Assembly: GCA_963855995.1 (NCBI GenBank)
Contig: OY979716.1
Span: 93,441,369-93,505,368 of the forward strand
Direction of reading: 5' to 3'
From: Muricea muricata
Lineage: Eukaryota; Cnidaria; Anthozoa; Malacalcyonacea; Plexauridae
DNA length: 64,000 nucleotides
Made by a program: the position numbers and the translations under genes. The notes below the pieces were generated by a model. The model did no database searches. It had not been told where the DNA came from and saw only the letters and a list, made by a program, of their open reading frames with translations. Of the stretch, positions 23,390-35,600 are shown in pieces (the stretch's first letter is position 1; every line of letters begins with the position of its first letter).

Positions 23390-25430
23390 GAACTTGTTGA
23401 AAAAAGAATTGCTCGTAGAGTAGAACTACTTTTTGTTTGAATTAGAATACCGACTTTCCATTAAGACCATCAAATAGCCCTTGAGATATGCGACTTTTTT
23501 TATAGTCATTCGTTTTTTTCCCTCAAAACTTAAAAGCGCCGATGCGCAGAACGGTTGACACGTAGCCCAGCTTTGGGAAGAAGGCAACAATGTTTCCACA
23601 ACAATGTATTCTCATTAATATCCAACAGAGTATACACCGCAATCAAACCTTGCAAAACCCTATTCTACTCCTTATAACACCTTAAATTCCTCTTGAATTC
23701 CACACAAAGCATGAGCGTGCAAAAAGCCAACATTTAATTTATTATAAATTTATTATAAACTGCTAAAAATCTAAAATTAACGGATAATTATAGTTTGAAG
23801 TTTATGATTATAATAGTATCTTGATGAATAGATATTTGCCAAGCATATACATGTGTGCTTTAATGTGTATCCGTGCAAAGTATTCGATATGCTACGAAAC
23901 ATGGGGAGGATTGCGGTATCGAGCTGTTTACTGGGTTTGAATGAGCGGTGTTTTTGTTGTTGCTTTACGGATGCCATACAGCGGAAACCAATATCGCGTA
24001 CACTGTCTGTACGAAAAATCAGTTTTGAAAGAATTTTGAAATCCGCATATAGCGGGAATATATAATCTGGCTGATCTAGCTCATGTGAGCAACGCAGTTT
24101 CCACATTTTACCAATTATCATGAATCATCCAGTTTCGGATTGTCTAATGAGTACACATATGCATTTTCTTCGTTAGCCAAAAATTGGCTTGCAAATAGCT
24201 TTTTATTTCTCCATATACTATTGATTTGAAATAGGTGTGTCATTTGTATCACGGCTGAGGTTATCATTGAAGCTTCTGCGCACAATAAATTAATTACAAT
24301 TTAGATATTCGTGAATTTCGATTGGGGCAAAACCTATTTGTAGATTCTTTTTAATTCGGATATGTCTTGCCTTAGATATGGCATACAAAACTGCGCAAAG
24401 TTTAAAAATAATGTACTTAAGCAACCGATTGAAAATAATCAAGGCTAAAATCCAAAAAATAATTGATGACGTTGCCAAATATTCTCCTAGCATGGGAAAC
24501 ACATTTCGAAAAGAACTATATGTAAAAGCTCACATTCAAAAACGCGGTTGAAAAGCAGGAAAGTAAGATCAGCTGGCAACATAATTACATATTCTTAAGG
24601 TTTCACAAATTTGTTATCATTAACAGAACAGCTCCGCGGTTTCGTCGTAGTAATAACTCAAAACACAATTTCACACGTGTCATTGATTGCAAAACATTTG
24701 CCGGTCAGCGAAGCCCTACACTGATCTGTATAGATCTGAACTGCAACTGTAGGAAACAACCTTAAAAAACGTATGTATGATGTTTTTATTCACCTTACCA
24801 TGCTAAAACCAGAACATTATCAAACTTAATTACTCTTATCGTCTTTGATTCGTTTGAGTATACAGGCGTTTTGTATAGGATGTAACATGACTCATTTAGG
24901 CTGTTTTTGATGAATTTCTCCACAGAAACTGTTGACCAGGTAGTGTAGTTTTTTATTTAGATCCGAATAAGCACGATTGCTTGAGTTGCTTTCTTGTCAT
25001 TGTTATCGTTGCAAATAGGCGATGCTAATGTCAAATATGTACTTGTACTGGTAGAACACTGTTGTGTGCTTCTAATGTTATTAAAATTTATGTACAGAGC
25101 TTTATGTTGATATTGTTACTGACGAATCTTTGGTTTCGTGCCCATTCGTCTATTTTGAAACGTTCGTAAGCTTCATGCCTCTTATCTTAGAAGAAATAAA
25201 AATTTTGTGCCTTGACGGATACAAGGAACGTGTTTTCAATAGTCTGTATATATAAGTTGACTATTCGATCAATAACGTGGACTTTAGCGTTAATATTTTT
25301 TGTTGAAGTATAATCGCTTTATGTTTTACTGTTAAAAAGATCGATAATGCTAACTTATGTTTAGAGCAACAATAATTAGCAGCTTTTTTTTGAAACGTTT
25401 ACTGGATAATGAGAAATGCAAAAAAGACCT
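23390..25430 (+). repeat. GPCR 3' flank module, copy C
   Basis: About 2 kb shared with 35936-37560 (after copy D) and, inverted, with 41100-42880 (beside copy E). It holds a fragment (24930-24975, reverse sense) identical in kind to the start of the Crypton gene at 51576 (start of MENCTTWSTV) and its upstream region. Short frames inside (for example 24380-24540) are conserved only in part. No established gene. Confidence 0.75.
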
Positions 25431-25535
25431 TAATACCCGGTTTCAAAGATTAATGACTGTGTATGTTTTGAGGGACAAGATTTATTTTGAGGCCATTTAT
25501 TTTGAGGCCATATAGGGCTGGTTCAGACCATCGAC

Positions 25536-26200
25536 ATGTTCGAACAGTTCCGCCGAAAATGTTTGCGACCGACAAAAGCGAAAAAGATCCGTTTGCAGTT
25601 TATAAATCTTTCTCAGAGAAGAGACCTTGAGAGATTAACTACGATGATGCCCTCTTTTACTTGTTAGTTATAACAATTTTATAGCCACAGATTCTGCCGA
25701 AACTAAGGCGTAGTTCAAATCAAGTGCCGTCGGCGTGAACAAACTGAATAGTTTAGTAAAATCATATGGCTGAAAAAGCGGAAATTGAGAACAACCGACT
25801 ACGGAATCACAGCGGCAGAAAAGCAATGGTCCAAAGGCTCAGCGAAAGTGATGTTCCAACCACACATATTGCACATCTTTCTGGCCACAAGAACCTGAAA
25901 AGTATTCAAAACTACAGCAGTGTGTCGACAAATCAACAAATTTATATGTCCAGGTTGTTGAGCGGTTTGGTAGCAGGAAACTCGTCATCCTCGTCGACTA
26001 AAGCAGCGGCCTGCTCGTCCTCCTTATCTGCTCAAAAGCAAGGTATGGATCTATTTAGTGCAGCAGTCATCGAAGGCGGCAATTTCTCCATAAGCATAAA
26101 TACTCTCACCAGTCACTAACATTTTCAGTAAATTCAGCAACAAAGCAAGCTTGGAAGCGACTGAAACCTGTGGACAGAGACTCTGACAATCAGTAGACTA
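25536..26200 (+). pseudogene. Crypton tyrosine recombinase, C-terminal fragment (DUF3504-type)
   Basis: Begins abruptly with a match to 52892 of the longer Crypton copy. It reads FATDKSEKDPF-like, then MAEKAEIENNRLRNHSGRK (the HxxR box), IAHLSGHKN (second His), and SIQNYSS (the nucleophile Tyr). It ends with TWKRLKPVDRDSDNQ and a stop near 26196. The first part is frameshifted; the frame 25766-26119 then shifts again. A catalytic C-terminal domain alone is not functional. The same C-terminal end without interruption here serves as the empty site for the 4.5-kb insertion at 53526-58066. Confidence 0.8.
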
Positions 26201-26450
26201 ACTCTATTTAACTCGCTGTTCCAGACCAAATCCAAAAATTGTTTTATATTGATAATACTGTTGAGAATATTTGAGTTTTTTGGCTTTCCCATTTGTTAGA
26301 CATTTTGTGATTTTAGTTTTCACTTTGAATGATTGAATTTGTGTTGTTGATTTCATCAAGGCATGCATGCACTTAAATGGCTTCAAAATCAAAATTTTTA
26401 TTTCGCGTGTTTTTCAAACAAGAAATCTCCATATCTTTAAAATAAAAAAA

Positions 26451-26590
26451 TTACATCATGGTTAATGCGTGCGTATGATTTTTATTCACTCGCTGTGGAA
26501 AACTCACTCGCTTGTACCTCGTCGTTCGTTTTATGATATTTTCCACAACTCGTGAATAAAAATCGTACACACGCATTAACTATGAAGTAA
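26451..26590. mobile_element. Short hairpin MITE, 140 bp
   Basis: Left arm 26451-26502 is the near-perfect reverse complement of 26539-26590 (gttaatgcgtgcgtatgatt ... aatcgtacacacgcattaac). A ~36-bp loop separates them. Related flanks at 38.6-38.8 kb lack this exact hairpin. Superfamily not assigned. Confidence 0.75.
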
Positions 26591-26599
26591 TCTCTAAAC

Positions 26600-27045
26600 T
26601 AACATACGACCACCTTGTAATTAACAATATATTAATATAGTAAAAAGTACACATTATAGTCTCTTCTGATAACATTAAAATTGCTTGCTCCTGCATTAGT
26701 GACGAAAATTGAAAACTAACACACCAATCGTGACGACCACCTCGTAGGCATGATTCAAGGTCATCATCTTTATCATATCAAATTTGCGCTATTCTTTAGA
26801 TGTCAAGGTTCGGCGTTCAAAACGTACAGGTCAACATAAGATTGATGATTATGAAGTTATTGCTTGATCAAGGCACACTTATTATACAGTACGAATGGCT
26901 CACTGCTGTAGTCTAGACAGTAAAGATCAAATTAATGCAACAATAATCAATTTTTGAGACGTTTTTCCCTATATTTGAAACAAATATCTTCCACGCTGGC
27001 ATATCGAAATAAAAAATAAAGCAAGGAAGCAAGTAAGTGAGTGAA
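26600..27045. other. Intergenic, inverted match to 49.99-50.35 kb
   Basis: No gene. Matches, in reverse orientation, the DNA upstream of the GPCR at 48986-49910 (for example ctcactcac-rich run and the tatagtctcttctgataacat segment). Confidence 0.55.
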
Positions 27046-27049
27046 GTTT

Positions 27050-27420
27050 GATCTGCCCACGGCTTGGATTTGGAATTGGTTTTATGCTTACAGTTAATCA
27101 ATATCAGACCATACACCCATTCTCAATACCATACATCCATACACGGCTTTACTCTGGACGATTATCCAAGCTACCTGCCTAGTCTTCGTATTTATAGGGG
27201 CCCTTTTTGGCAACGTGATACTATTTTACATCGTGGTAAAAGTTCGTGCACCACAGACTAAAGCTAACGTATTAATCATGAATTTGGCATCAGCTGACTT
27301 ACTGGTAGCTGTTTTCAACGTTCCTGTGACATGCGTGGCTGTGGGATAGGGCAGGGATATAAAAACTTGTTCGTTACCATTACTGTCAAGGCATCTCACT
27401 GACAACAATGTTGATTTATA
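27050..27420 (+). pseudogene. Internally deleted copy of the second GPCR (melatonin/opsin-like)
   Basis: Reads ALLWTIIQATCLVFVF, GALFGNVILFYIV (TM1), NVLIMNLASADLLVAV (TM2) and FNVPVTCVAV. It then jumps to the sequence encoding the last C-terminal residues of the paralogue at 48986-49910, skipping TM3-TM7. The codon aligned with the paralogue's ATG is ACG. TM1 is in frame here, which shows where a base is missing in the other copy. Clearly non-functional. Confidence 0.82.
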
Positions 27421-27839
27421 GAAGCTAAGCATGTTACAGAATGAAACAATTGATAGACATTATTTACTGGTACCGTCAATATGATATATACACCTGTACA
27501 TCACATGAACTCTTTGTCAGTGCCTGAATTGAAAATAGGTAACCAGTATAGGAATATAAAACTTGTAAATTATTAAGACTGTAAATTAAATTTTTGTCCC
27601 CAACTGGCCAAAGCCAGCGCCAAGAAGCAACACCCCAGGTGTGAGCCCGCGGTGAGTTTTACTGATTCTGCACTTGGTATAGCGAAAATGTTTGTCATCG
27701 ACGATCGAGCGACGATTATCATGTTAGCTATACGCATGCACGTCATGAAGTGTATTTAATTTATTGAGTTTTGTATTAAAACTCTTTAAAAAGTTCAATA
27801 TAGTGTATTTAACTAAAGTTTTTGCTTAAATAGAAAACA
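27421..27839. other. 3' flank of the truncated second GPCR
   Basis: 27440-27560 is the inverted match of 48830-48960 (tggtaccgtcaatatgatat; tgcctgaattgaaaataggt). 27600-27839 shows nothing recognised. Confidence 0.5.
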
Positions 27840-29900
27840 ACTCTGCATTATAAAGGCGAAGAAACTCCGTACTTTTATAAGGTAAAAACAGTTTTGAGCT
27901 TGTGTTTGATTTGGTAGAAACAGATACACTCTAAAGTTTGGCAGACGAATTTTGGAGATAGACAAATTCATAATTTCAAAGTATATTTACAAAAAAAATT
28001 TGCATATTAAAGCAAAGCGCACTGTTTAAACTCACTTCTTCTGCAGCTCTGTGATTATTTATGCATATATAACGAATTTCTACTGTGCTAGACAATGGTC
28101 TTGTATTCTATAAGGTCAAACATTTCTTGCTGCGAAAGAAAATGTTAATAATTGGGATAAACGCCCTTTTAATTTCTAATAAAGCTCTAGCTCATGTAAA
28201 GCTCCATCCATGATTCAATGGATAAAAAATATCAAGAACCTAATTATTTAAAAATATGAAAGATGATATCAAAGGTGGCAACTAGTTACCTACTGGTTTC
28301 TCTATTAAATCCGTGTACGGATTTAGCTCACAATAACACTGCGCGATACAACGCATTGGTACTTTGTCACGACACGCGTATGTTTGCATATTATTTTGTC
28401 CCCAAGCCAACTGTACGAAGGTCCGTTCCGGGCGTTAGCCCGGGGCGAGGGTACTAATTCCGCCTGGCTATTTACACCCGGGAAAAGAAAAGCATTAGTG
28501 AAGTCATAAGTTCCAGGCGTATGGCCATATGAGAGACATAGATTGCTGACGTATATCTAGCGGAGGTGGGGTCAACAAGAGAAATCCGACATGGCGGAAC
28601 AAGAGGGCAAAAGACTATATACAAAATTGACGATTTTTTGCAAATTTTGCCGTCCCTTTGTTTCGAAACTCATTTGATCAAATTTTATGGGAAAGAGGAA
28701 CATAACGCAAAGATTTTAAGCGTATATTTGAGTGAATTTGATGAAAAGTCGCAAAATTATTTATCGAGAAAAGTTCATGTGAAATTGTCTCTTGGTGTGT
28801 TTGAGTGTTTCGTTGCCAGAAATCCTCGCTATCTGAACAGATAGCTTCTTTAATGGTTTCCTATATTTGTAACAAGCATTCTGAGAACAAGAGAGGAATA
28901 GGATGAGAAATAATTGTCGTAGTCGTATTCCTTCAGAACGTTCAAGACTATTAGACATTTAGACTTGGAATCACATGTTGTGTCCACCCGAGATTGCTTG
29001 CAGTGTTTATTTAATCGATTTCATACACCGGCTTCTACAGACTGTCCGTGGACGAATAAATTTTAAATTCTTAATTGTTAACTTGAGTGTCATTTCTTTC
29101 ATCTCAAGTGATACTATATATTACTCAGTTAACTGCTATTAGTAATTCTAGCACTACAATTATATAGGAACTTATTATATTGAGGAAGCTTACCTAAGTT
29201 GGAAAGAGCATAAGATCAAAGGCTTGTGCTCATTAGCTTTCACCATATGTAGTTTCAACTTGTTCAGCAAGGTAACTCACCTCCATTAATAAGTGCCCGA
29301 TAGTGACATGGGAGAGAACACTTATCAACACAAATTTGAAACATTGTGATGACTAATATCAATTAATATTCACTTCATCAGTTACTAAAAACTGCAAGAT
29401 CACCACCAATTTAGTTTAAAAATTAGCAAGAACACTCTTAGTTTAGAGACACTACGATTGATAGTTATGATCATGTCTTCATAATTTACAGATATGTATT
29501 TGCGATAAAGGTGTTCTAGCGTATCTGAAAACGCCCTAACCAGAAAATTCAGTAAAAAATTTACTTGAAAAATATACACATGAATGCAGTTAATTTTATT
29601 ATTACTTTAATGTGACACCTAATTTTGTACATCCAAGAATAATAGTGAGAATTTAATGAGAAGATATTGTGAAACATAGTTATCTCCTATTAAAATATAC
29701 AACAATGCAGTTCAGAAAATATATCACCAAACTTATGTTTAAGAAATAACTTTCCACACTTGCATAAAGTCTAAATAAACAATGTAAAATAATTTTATTT
29801 TAAAAAGAGAACAATTGCCTGTACAATAATTTTTTCATTCCAAGATGTCAAATGTGTATCCGTAAATTATGAATTAAAAATTGTCCCCTATATCTATGCA
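27840..29900 (+). repeat. Segmental duplicate, copy 2 (partner 19080-20900)
   Basis: Direct copy of the 19.1-20.9 kb module, including the GC-richer block at 28400-28515 and the short frame at 28566-28844. It contains extra DNA around 28920-29330. Leads directly into cassette D. Confidence 0.8.
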
Positions 29901-29929
29901 TATGGCCACCATGGCTGACTAACGAACGG

Positions 29930-31440
29930 TGGCTCAAACAAAGCCCCACCCCCTATCTATCAAATTCATTAAATTCATTAAATGTTTTCCGCAAAGCTCT
30001 GAAAACATCTGCAAACTAGTCAATCAAGAAACTTTGGGAAGACAATAACAACAGCAAAAATATTCAGCACGACACCTATAATTCCACTGAGCAAGTTCTC
30101 AAGGACTTTTGTTCTGGACAAGAAGATAAATCGCATAATCAATTAACCTGCCTTTTTTACTAAAATTACGAAGTTTTCGTTTTCCCAACTCACTAAAATT
30201 TTGTCGGCGACTCAGTCGAGCCTTCCAAAAAACATATTCAACTTTATAATACGATACATTATCCACTCTTCTCCAACTCGCCAAAACCTTACCAGATGGG
30301 GTTTGTCATAAACGTCAGACTGTCCGAAATGTCTAGCTTCAGAAAGACTTCTGCACGTAGTAGCTGGTTTTCAATCATACCTGGAAGGATTTTATAACAA
30401 ACTTACTTGCAGGGAGGTTGGTTCGGGATTAACGCACCGAGGGGTCTGACAGCTGTTCGAACCTACCGAGCGAAGCGAGGTAGGTTCGGACAGCTGTCAG
30501 ACCCCGAGGTGCGTTAATCCCGAACCAACCGAACCTGCAAGTGAGTTGGGTTTTTATCCCATACTAAACTTATCTTCTTGTGTTGTTTTCCGAGGCTCGC
30601 TGAGTCGCCGATGTATTTTGTCAACATTTTCTCTTCTTAAAATTATTGGTCTTTTAATATTTCTTTATCAGGGTCTCTATTATCTTTAGTTTACAATTTT
30701 CCGTTTCTTTTTGCTTGGTTTCTGTGACGTCTTTAGCCCAAAAATGTTCTTTAAAGTGTAGGTTTAATCATCAGCTAAATTTTGTTCGCCATTGTTGTTG
30801 AGCAGTTTGAGGCGGACGGCAGCGTAAGCAGCAAGCAGGTAAGTTCGGGTTTTTGTAACCAATCAGAAAGCCGGTTTTATCGATAAAAGAGAAAAGCGGG
30901 TAAGTTCGGAAAAATCAGGTTAGTTCGAAAAAAACTTACCTGCTGAGAACCAATCAGAAGCCCGCTTTCATGACACATATGGGATAAGCATGGAGACATG
31001 ATTTTATATTGCACTTTCTCACAACGATCCTGCAGACCATTGACGGCTCATGCCTATACGTCGATATTCTGGGATACAAATGTCAATGTGCAATCACTGG
31101 TGACACGTACCGTCCAAATTTGCTTCTATCTACCTCTGCCGGGACGCTCTGTATTGTTGAGCTAACAGTTGGCTTCGAATGGATTCTCCAAAATATAGTA
31201 CAACGCGAGAAATCCAAACTATAAAGAATTAATCACAGAACAAAACAAACACTTTAAACAATAAAATTTGTAAATCTTTCGGTCAGTTCTCCTAGTACCT
31301 TCGTTAGAGAACGTTCTAGTTTTATAGAAATGCTTAATGCCCTTAACTTTCAAAAGCATCATCAGAATTATGTATACTGTGCTACTGAATTTGTATACTG
31401 TGCTACTACCTGAAATATATAAGACTGAAATTTCAATATT
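29930..31440 (+). pseudogene. Cassette D: relic of R2-type LINE endonuclease region, interrupted
   Basis: Left part 29930-30389: SIKKLWEDNNNSKNIQ, EQVLKDFCSGQED and INYPLFSNSPKPYQM-type fragments. Right part 30989-31240: HFLTTILQTIDGSCLYVDI, TGDTYRPNLLLSTS, LCIVELTVGFEWIL. A ~600-bp palindromic insertion separates them inside the WRHD codons. Several frameshifts. Confidence 0.62.
30390..30988. mobile_element. Palindromic insertion of ~600 bp in cassette D
   Basis: Absent from the other cassettes, so it is an insertion. Its left part is a strong hairpin (30399-30547; arms of ~68 bp around gagcgaagcgag). Its right part repeats short words such as caggtaagttcgg / aaaaacttacctgctg and aaccaatcagaa in both orientations. 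Word ttatcccata at ~30555 is inverted at the right end (tatgggataa). No coding sequence. Target duplication unclear. Confidence 0.7.
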
Positions 31441-32103
31441 GCATGATCTATTTACTACTTTCGCTACAGGGGCTTCAAAGCTTTAATAAACAACAGTAAT
31501 GATATGCACAGCGCTTTTTTGAATGACATTATTTGCCAAGATACATGTCAGTATATTTACTCATAAAAGATAAATTATAATATCTAGTAAAAACAGGATT
31601 AAAAAATTTTCAATTAATTTTTCCATCTTTTGGTAGGAAATGCGAGAATGGGACATTTGAAGCCTGCCGTATTTCTCGCCCAATATAATTATTACTGCAT
31701 TTTGACTGTCAAAGACTGTCAAAAATATATATCTGGAGAGTAAGATAGAGACAAACTTGGCTTACTTCACAAATTTCTTCACTACAAATTTGTTTCGTAT
31801 GCCAGGCAAAGCCTGCCACACTCTTCAGGAGACAGTGGCATCGATCTGTTGATTTTTGATTATAATCAAAATTTTAATTTGTATTCGCTCAGTTGACCCA
31901 ACATATGCGAATATTGTTATACAAAGCTTTACTGAGTACACTAGAACGATTAACATCACAATCTGTGTTCTTGAAGTGACTTTAATGCAGTGTTGATCGA
32001 GTATCGTGGAGTCTTTGTACATCTTCTGGACTAAAGTTGCCTTTTCCCAGTTGACACAAATCCTTTTCTCCATTTATTATTGTATCTTCCTTAATGTGGT
32101 CAT
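31441..32103 (+). promoter_or_regulatory. 5' flank of GPCR copy D
   Basis: Same order of conserved blocks as upstream of copies A-C (ccaggcaaagcctgccacac at ~31801; cttttcccagttgac near 32041). No other feature. Confidence 0.35.
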
Positions 32104-33000
32104 ATGGCGGAGACCAACACTACTGCCAGCATGGACAAGGGATTCTCCCACTACAATTTACCGCTTGTCATAATTTCTATAGTTGGACTGGTCTCAAATG
32201 TTTTACTTCTGGTCGCATTTATTAAAGATCCTCTAAAATGCTTTAGAAAGTCAGGAACATACCTTGTAATAAACCTTTCAACTTCCGATTTTATGATGTG
32301 CATATTCTCTTTGGCTCTCCATTTCACACCAAGAACTAATGTTTTGTACCCGTATTTTTCTTTTTTCGTATTTTAATGGGTGGGACTTGCATCATTTGTA
32401 TCGATTACTTCAGTATATATTGATCGCTTCGTAATGGTTACATATGCGATAAAATATCACATTTTGATGAATGGTAAAGTTATGATCTTGTTGATTTCAG
32501 CCAATTGGATATTATGCTGCGCAATTCCTCTCTTTTGACTGCTCTCAGATAGACATGACCTGGACAGCAGTCGAGTACTTTACATTTTTAGTGTTATAAT
32601 CATCATACTATCGTCCGTTATGTACTCATCTACATACTACAAGTTGAAAATGCAGTCAAGGAGCATAGTTTTGCAAAACTCAAATGGAAATATGCACAAG
32701 AAATACAAATCCTTAAAAAGCGATTTTTACGGACAATTATTATTATAGCAATTAAGCATTGCTTTCGTTTGCTTTATTCCATATTTGGTATGCTTCGTCT
32801 CATATTCTTATCTAGGATTCTTGGAAGATAATGTACAAGATAATCTACAAGCCTCGTTCGTATTGCACGCAGTGTGCATATCTATTTTTTACCTTTAACT
32901 TTGCAGTAAGTCCATCAATTTACGTCCTTCGTTTGCCAAGCTATCGAAAAACATTTTATGTAGTTTACTGTAGAAGAAAGACAGCTTCCAATTAAGATCT
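32104..33000 (+). pseudogene. Orphan class A GPCR, copy D, heavily decayed
   Basis: Starts well (MAETNTTASMDKGFSHYN, then TM1-TM2 with LSTSDF) but hits a stop at 32374-32376 after a small indel at the TM3 start. Further damage follows: a stop in the loop after CAIPLF, lost bases in the NGN..AQEI segment, a small duplicated piece in the DNVQDNLQ region, and a stop near FYL in TM7. DRF appears as YIDRF. The oldest of the five copies. Confidence 0.88.
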
Positions 33001-33750
33001 GACTTTCCATATACGATATCACAATGTCACGAAACTTACATTGGACATGAACTTATTGAAAAAAGAATTGCTCGTAGAGTATTGCCGTATTCTGAGGTCG
33101 ATTATCGTTCAGTTTCGTTGCCCTCCTTCGGGCACTAATTGAAAACAAGATAGAAAATTAGGATAAATTATAAAGAGTCTGAATTCACTTGTTGGCACCT
33201 CCACAAATCTGCAGTTTTCGAGAATTTTGTCTTTGGAAATTTAATAAATTGACATGTTTCGCAATCCGTGAACGCCATTTTGTTTTGGAAAATGTTGGGA
33301 TACTTCGTGTAATATATGGTATATATTGCGTATTCAGCAATTTTATATCGGGACTTACATTAAGTTTCTCGCCCCGCTGTGCAAGCAAGGCTCAACAAAA
33401 AAGTTTGGGTGGGGTTTTAGAAGTTTTTAAGCATACATATAGTAAGTTTTGAGCAAATTTTCACAGATTTTTTGAAAAATGTTTAGAGAACAGTTTCGAA
33501 ATAAAAGGTATTGCAAGAAAAAATACATAACAATAACTTTGAACACATCAAATTCATCCAGGAGTGTTTTGTTTCTAATCGAAGTTAGATGTAATAGGAA
33601 TTTTCAAATACAGATGTTTTCTGAGTAAAACTATTTACAATGTCTCACATTAATGTTTGGAAATGTAACCACTTTATCTTGTCGTCATTTGGGAATCCAC
33701 TAAAAAAATATATAATTGCTAGTGCTGAGGACTTTTGTGTCTGTACTCTC

Positions 33751-34147
33751 CAGGGGCATTGCCAGGGCCCTGACTTTGGTCGGGAGGCAAGCTCATTTAA
33801 GAGGTGTCGGGCGACATCCCCACCGGGGAAATTTAAAATTCTTTATAGAGTTTCTGAAATTCTTAAAAATAAGGGTTCCCCCTTCTGGAAGTCTGGGCAA
33901 AAAGAATTTAGGAGACCATCAAGTTGATAGAAAATAGAAATGACTTTTTTAGTAATTCTTTATTTGCCTTTGATTGGAAATGGGAATAATCGCTTTATTT
34001 GGCAATCAATTCCAAAAACTGGTCTTTTTTCACTATCAGATAAACCCCTCCCCCCAACAATTTTCTACCCAAATTTCAACGTTTTGAAAAATAATTTTTC
34101 GGACAATTGGGGGGGGGGGGGGCAGCGCCTTCTTGGCTACGCCCCTG
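33751..34147. mobile_element. hAT-type non-autonomous element, 397 bp
   Basis: Ends caggggcattgcca and tggctacgcccctg are inverted repeats of the CAGGGGCG type. A perfect 8-bp target duplication gtactctc lies at 33743-33750 and 34148-34155. It includes a G14 run near 34109-34122. Inserted within the larger TIR transposon. Confidence 0.93.
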
Positions 34148-34159
34148 GTACTCTCTCTT

Positions 34160-35600
34160 TATTAGCAACATAAATCAAATTTTGGCACAGAGAAAAATTT
34201 TTGCAGTTATTTTTCTTCCTGTGTGATGTACTGAGAAAACTCTGGGTCATCTGAGAAACCCAGCAACCATGCCATGAAATTAAACAAGCAAGGAGATACC
34301 AATTTTTTAATGTTTTCAGCAGCAATATCCGATGCAAGTGGTGGCCAGTTCTCATACCAAATGGGTGTTTGGTTTTGCACGTCACTCTTTAATATCAAGC
34401 CTACTGCATTAGTGATGCTCTCTTGTCATGCTTGTTTCAGAAGCCGAATCTGAATCTTGTGAACTCTGAAAGTTTTCTTCGTCATTGTCAATGAAAATTT
34501 CTGCTGCAGTTGCTGGACGGAGGCACTCTGTGTAAACAATCTCACTCTTAGATTGCACCTTTGTTCAATAGAACATGAGTTGTGGATACCTTTCACACAA
34601 GCCTTTCTTTAATTGAAAAGATCTATGACCAGAGGCATCCTCATTTTCAGCACATCACACCGTCTTGATAAACTCTTTCTTCTGCTTTCTCATGTAATAT
34701 ATATTATCCTGTTTAATAAGCCTTTCAATAACAAAGTCTTTACAGAAAACATCAAATGACTTTTCGTATTTTTAGACTTGCTTTTCATTTTCCTCTCCAG
34801 TTGACTGCATGCTGTGTCAAAGAACAATGTATACTTTTCATAACAACGTTTATGTACTTCGCTTCCAAAGCCACCATATCCTTAGCAATTTGCATTAGCT
34901 TTCTTTGTTGCAGCTTCTTCTAGTTTACCCCCTTCAACTGTTTCTGCTGACACCAATTTGTCTAATTTCCTTTTTCTTATATTCTAAATAGATATGTACA
35001 TGTCACAAGCTGTTTTTAGAAATGACACAATCGTTAATTGTTACTGTAATGATTGCGACACAATTTAAAATTTCACAACTATAGGCAACAATTAAGGGAA
35101 CAATTTTGCAATAAATTAAAAAAAAACTTTAAAACAAACTCACCGACTCAGTAAAATACGACTTTTCTCTCTTGCAAATAATACATAAGTGCGGCAAGAC
35201 ATACGGATTTCTTGATTTTACTGCCGAGCTTGTTGTTTCGAAACATGAAGATCGCAGCATCTTTTTTCAGTTTATGCAGGTTGAAATTCTTCTTGTTCTG
35301 TATCAATTAACAATTTCACCAGCAGACGACGAAGGATCAACTTCTTCACATTCTTTGTTCTTATGCTGACACCGCACTGGAGCTCGTGTAAGTTAGAATT
35401 ATTTGTCAATGCCGAATAGCAAGCTCTATGATACGAGAAATTTGCATATAAATCGAATACATCGATTGTGACATTTTTCATGTTCTCACCGACAATGGCG
35501 ACAAAAGTCAAACTTCTCCGTCCAACATCACGATGTTCTCCATCTAGCGTCAGCCAATTGCAAATGCTATGATAATCCAAAAATTTTTGAAAAGACACTT
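34160..35600 (-). pseudogene. Decayed gene of the TIR transposon (unknown family)
   Basis: Minus-strand pieces in order. 35598-35272 has a Cys/His-containing N-terminal region (CNWLTLDGEHRD, SYHRACYSALTN). Near 34430-34560 is an acidic stretch (FIDNDEENFQSSQDSDS). 34398-34160 reads TPIWYENWPPLASDI and LFNFMAWLLGFSDDPEFSQ. I know similar large repetitive-element proteins from cnidarian and echinoderm genomes, but their function is undefined and I do not assign one. Frames are broken. Confidence 0.5.

Noticed and set aside
30399..30547. Hairpin considered as a transcription terminator
   Set aside because: Eukaryotic context with no adjacent gene end; it is inside an insertion in a LINE relic.
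33189..33452. Plus-strand 87-residue frame at the left TIR
   Set aside because: Mostly inside the terminal inverted repeat; mirror sequence at the right end does not keep it open.
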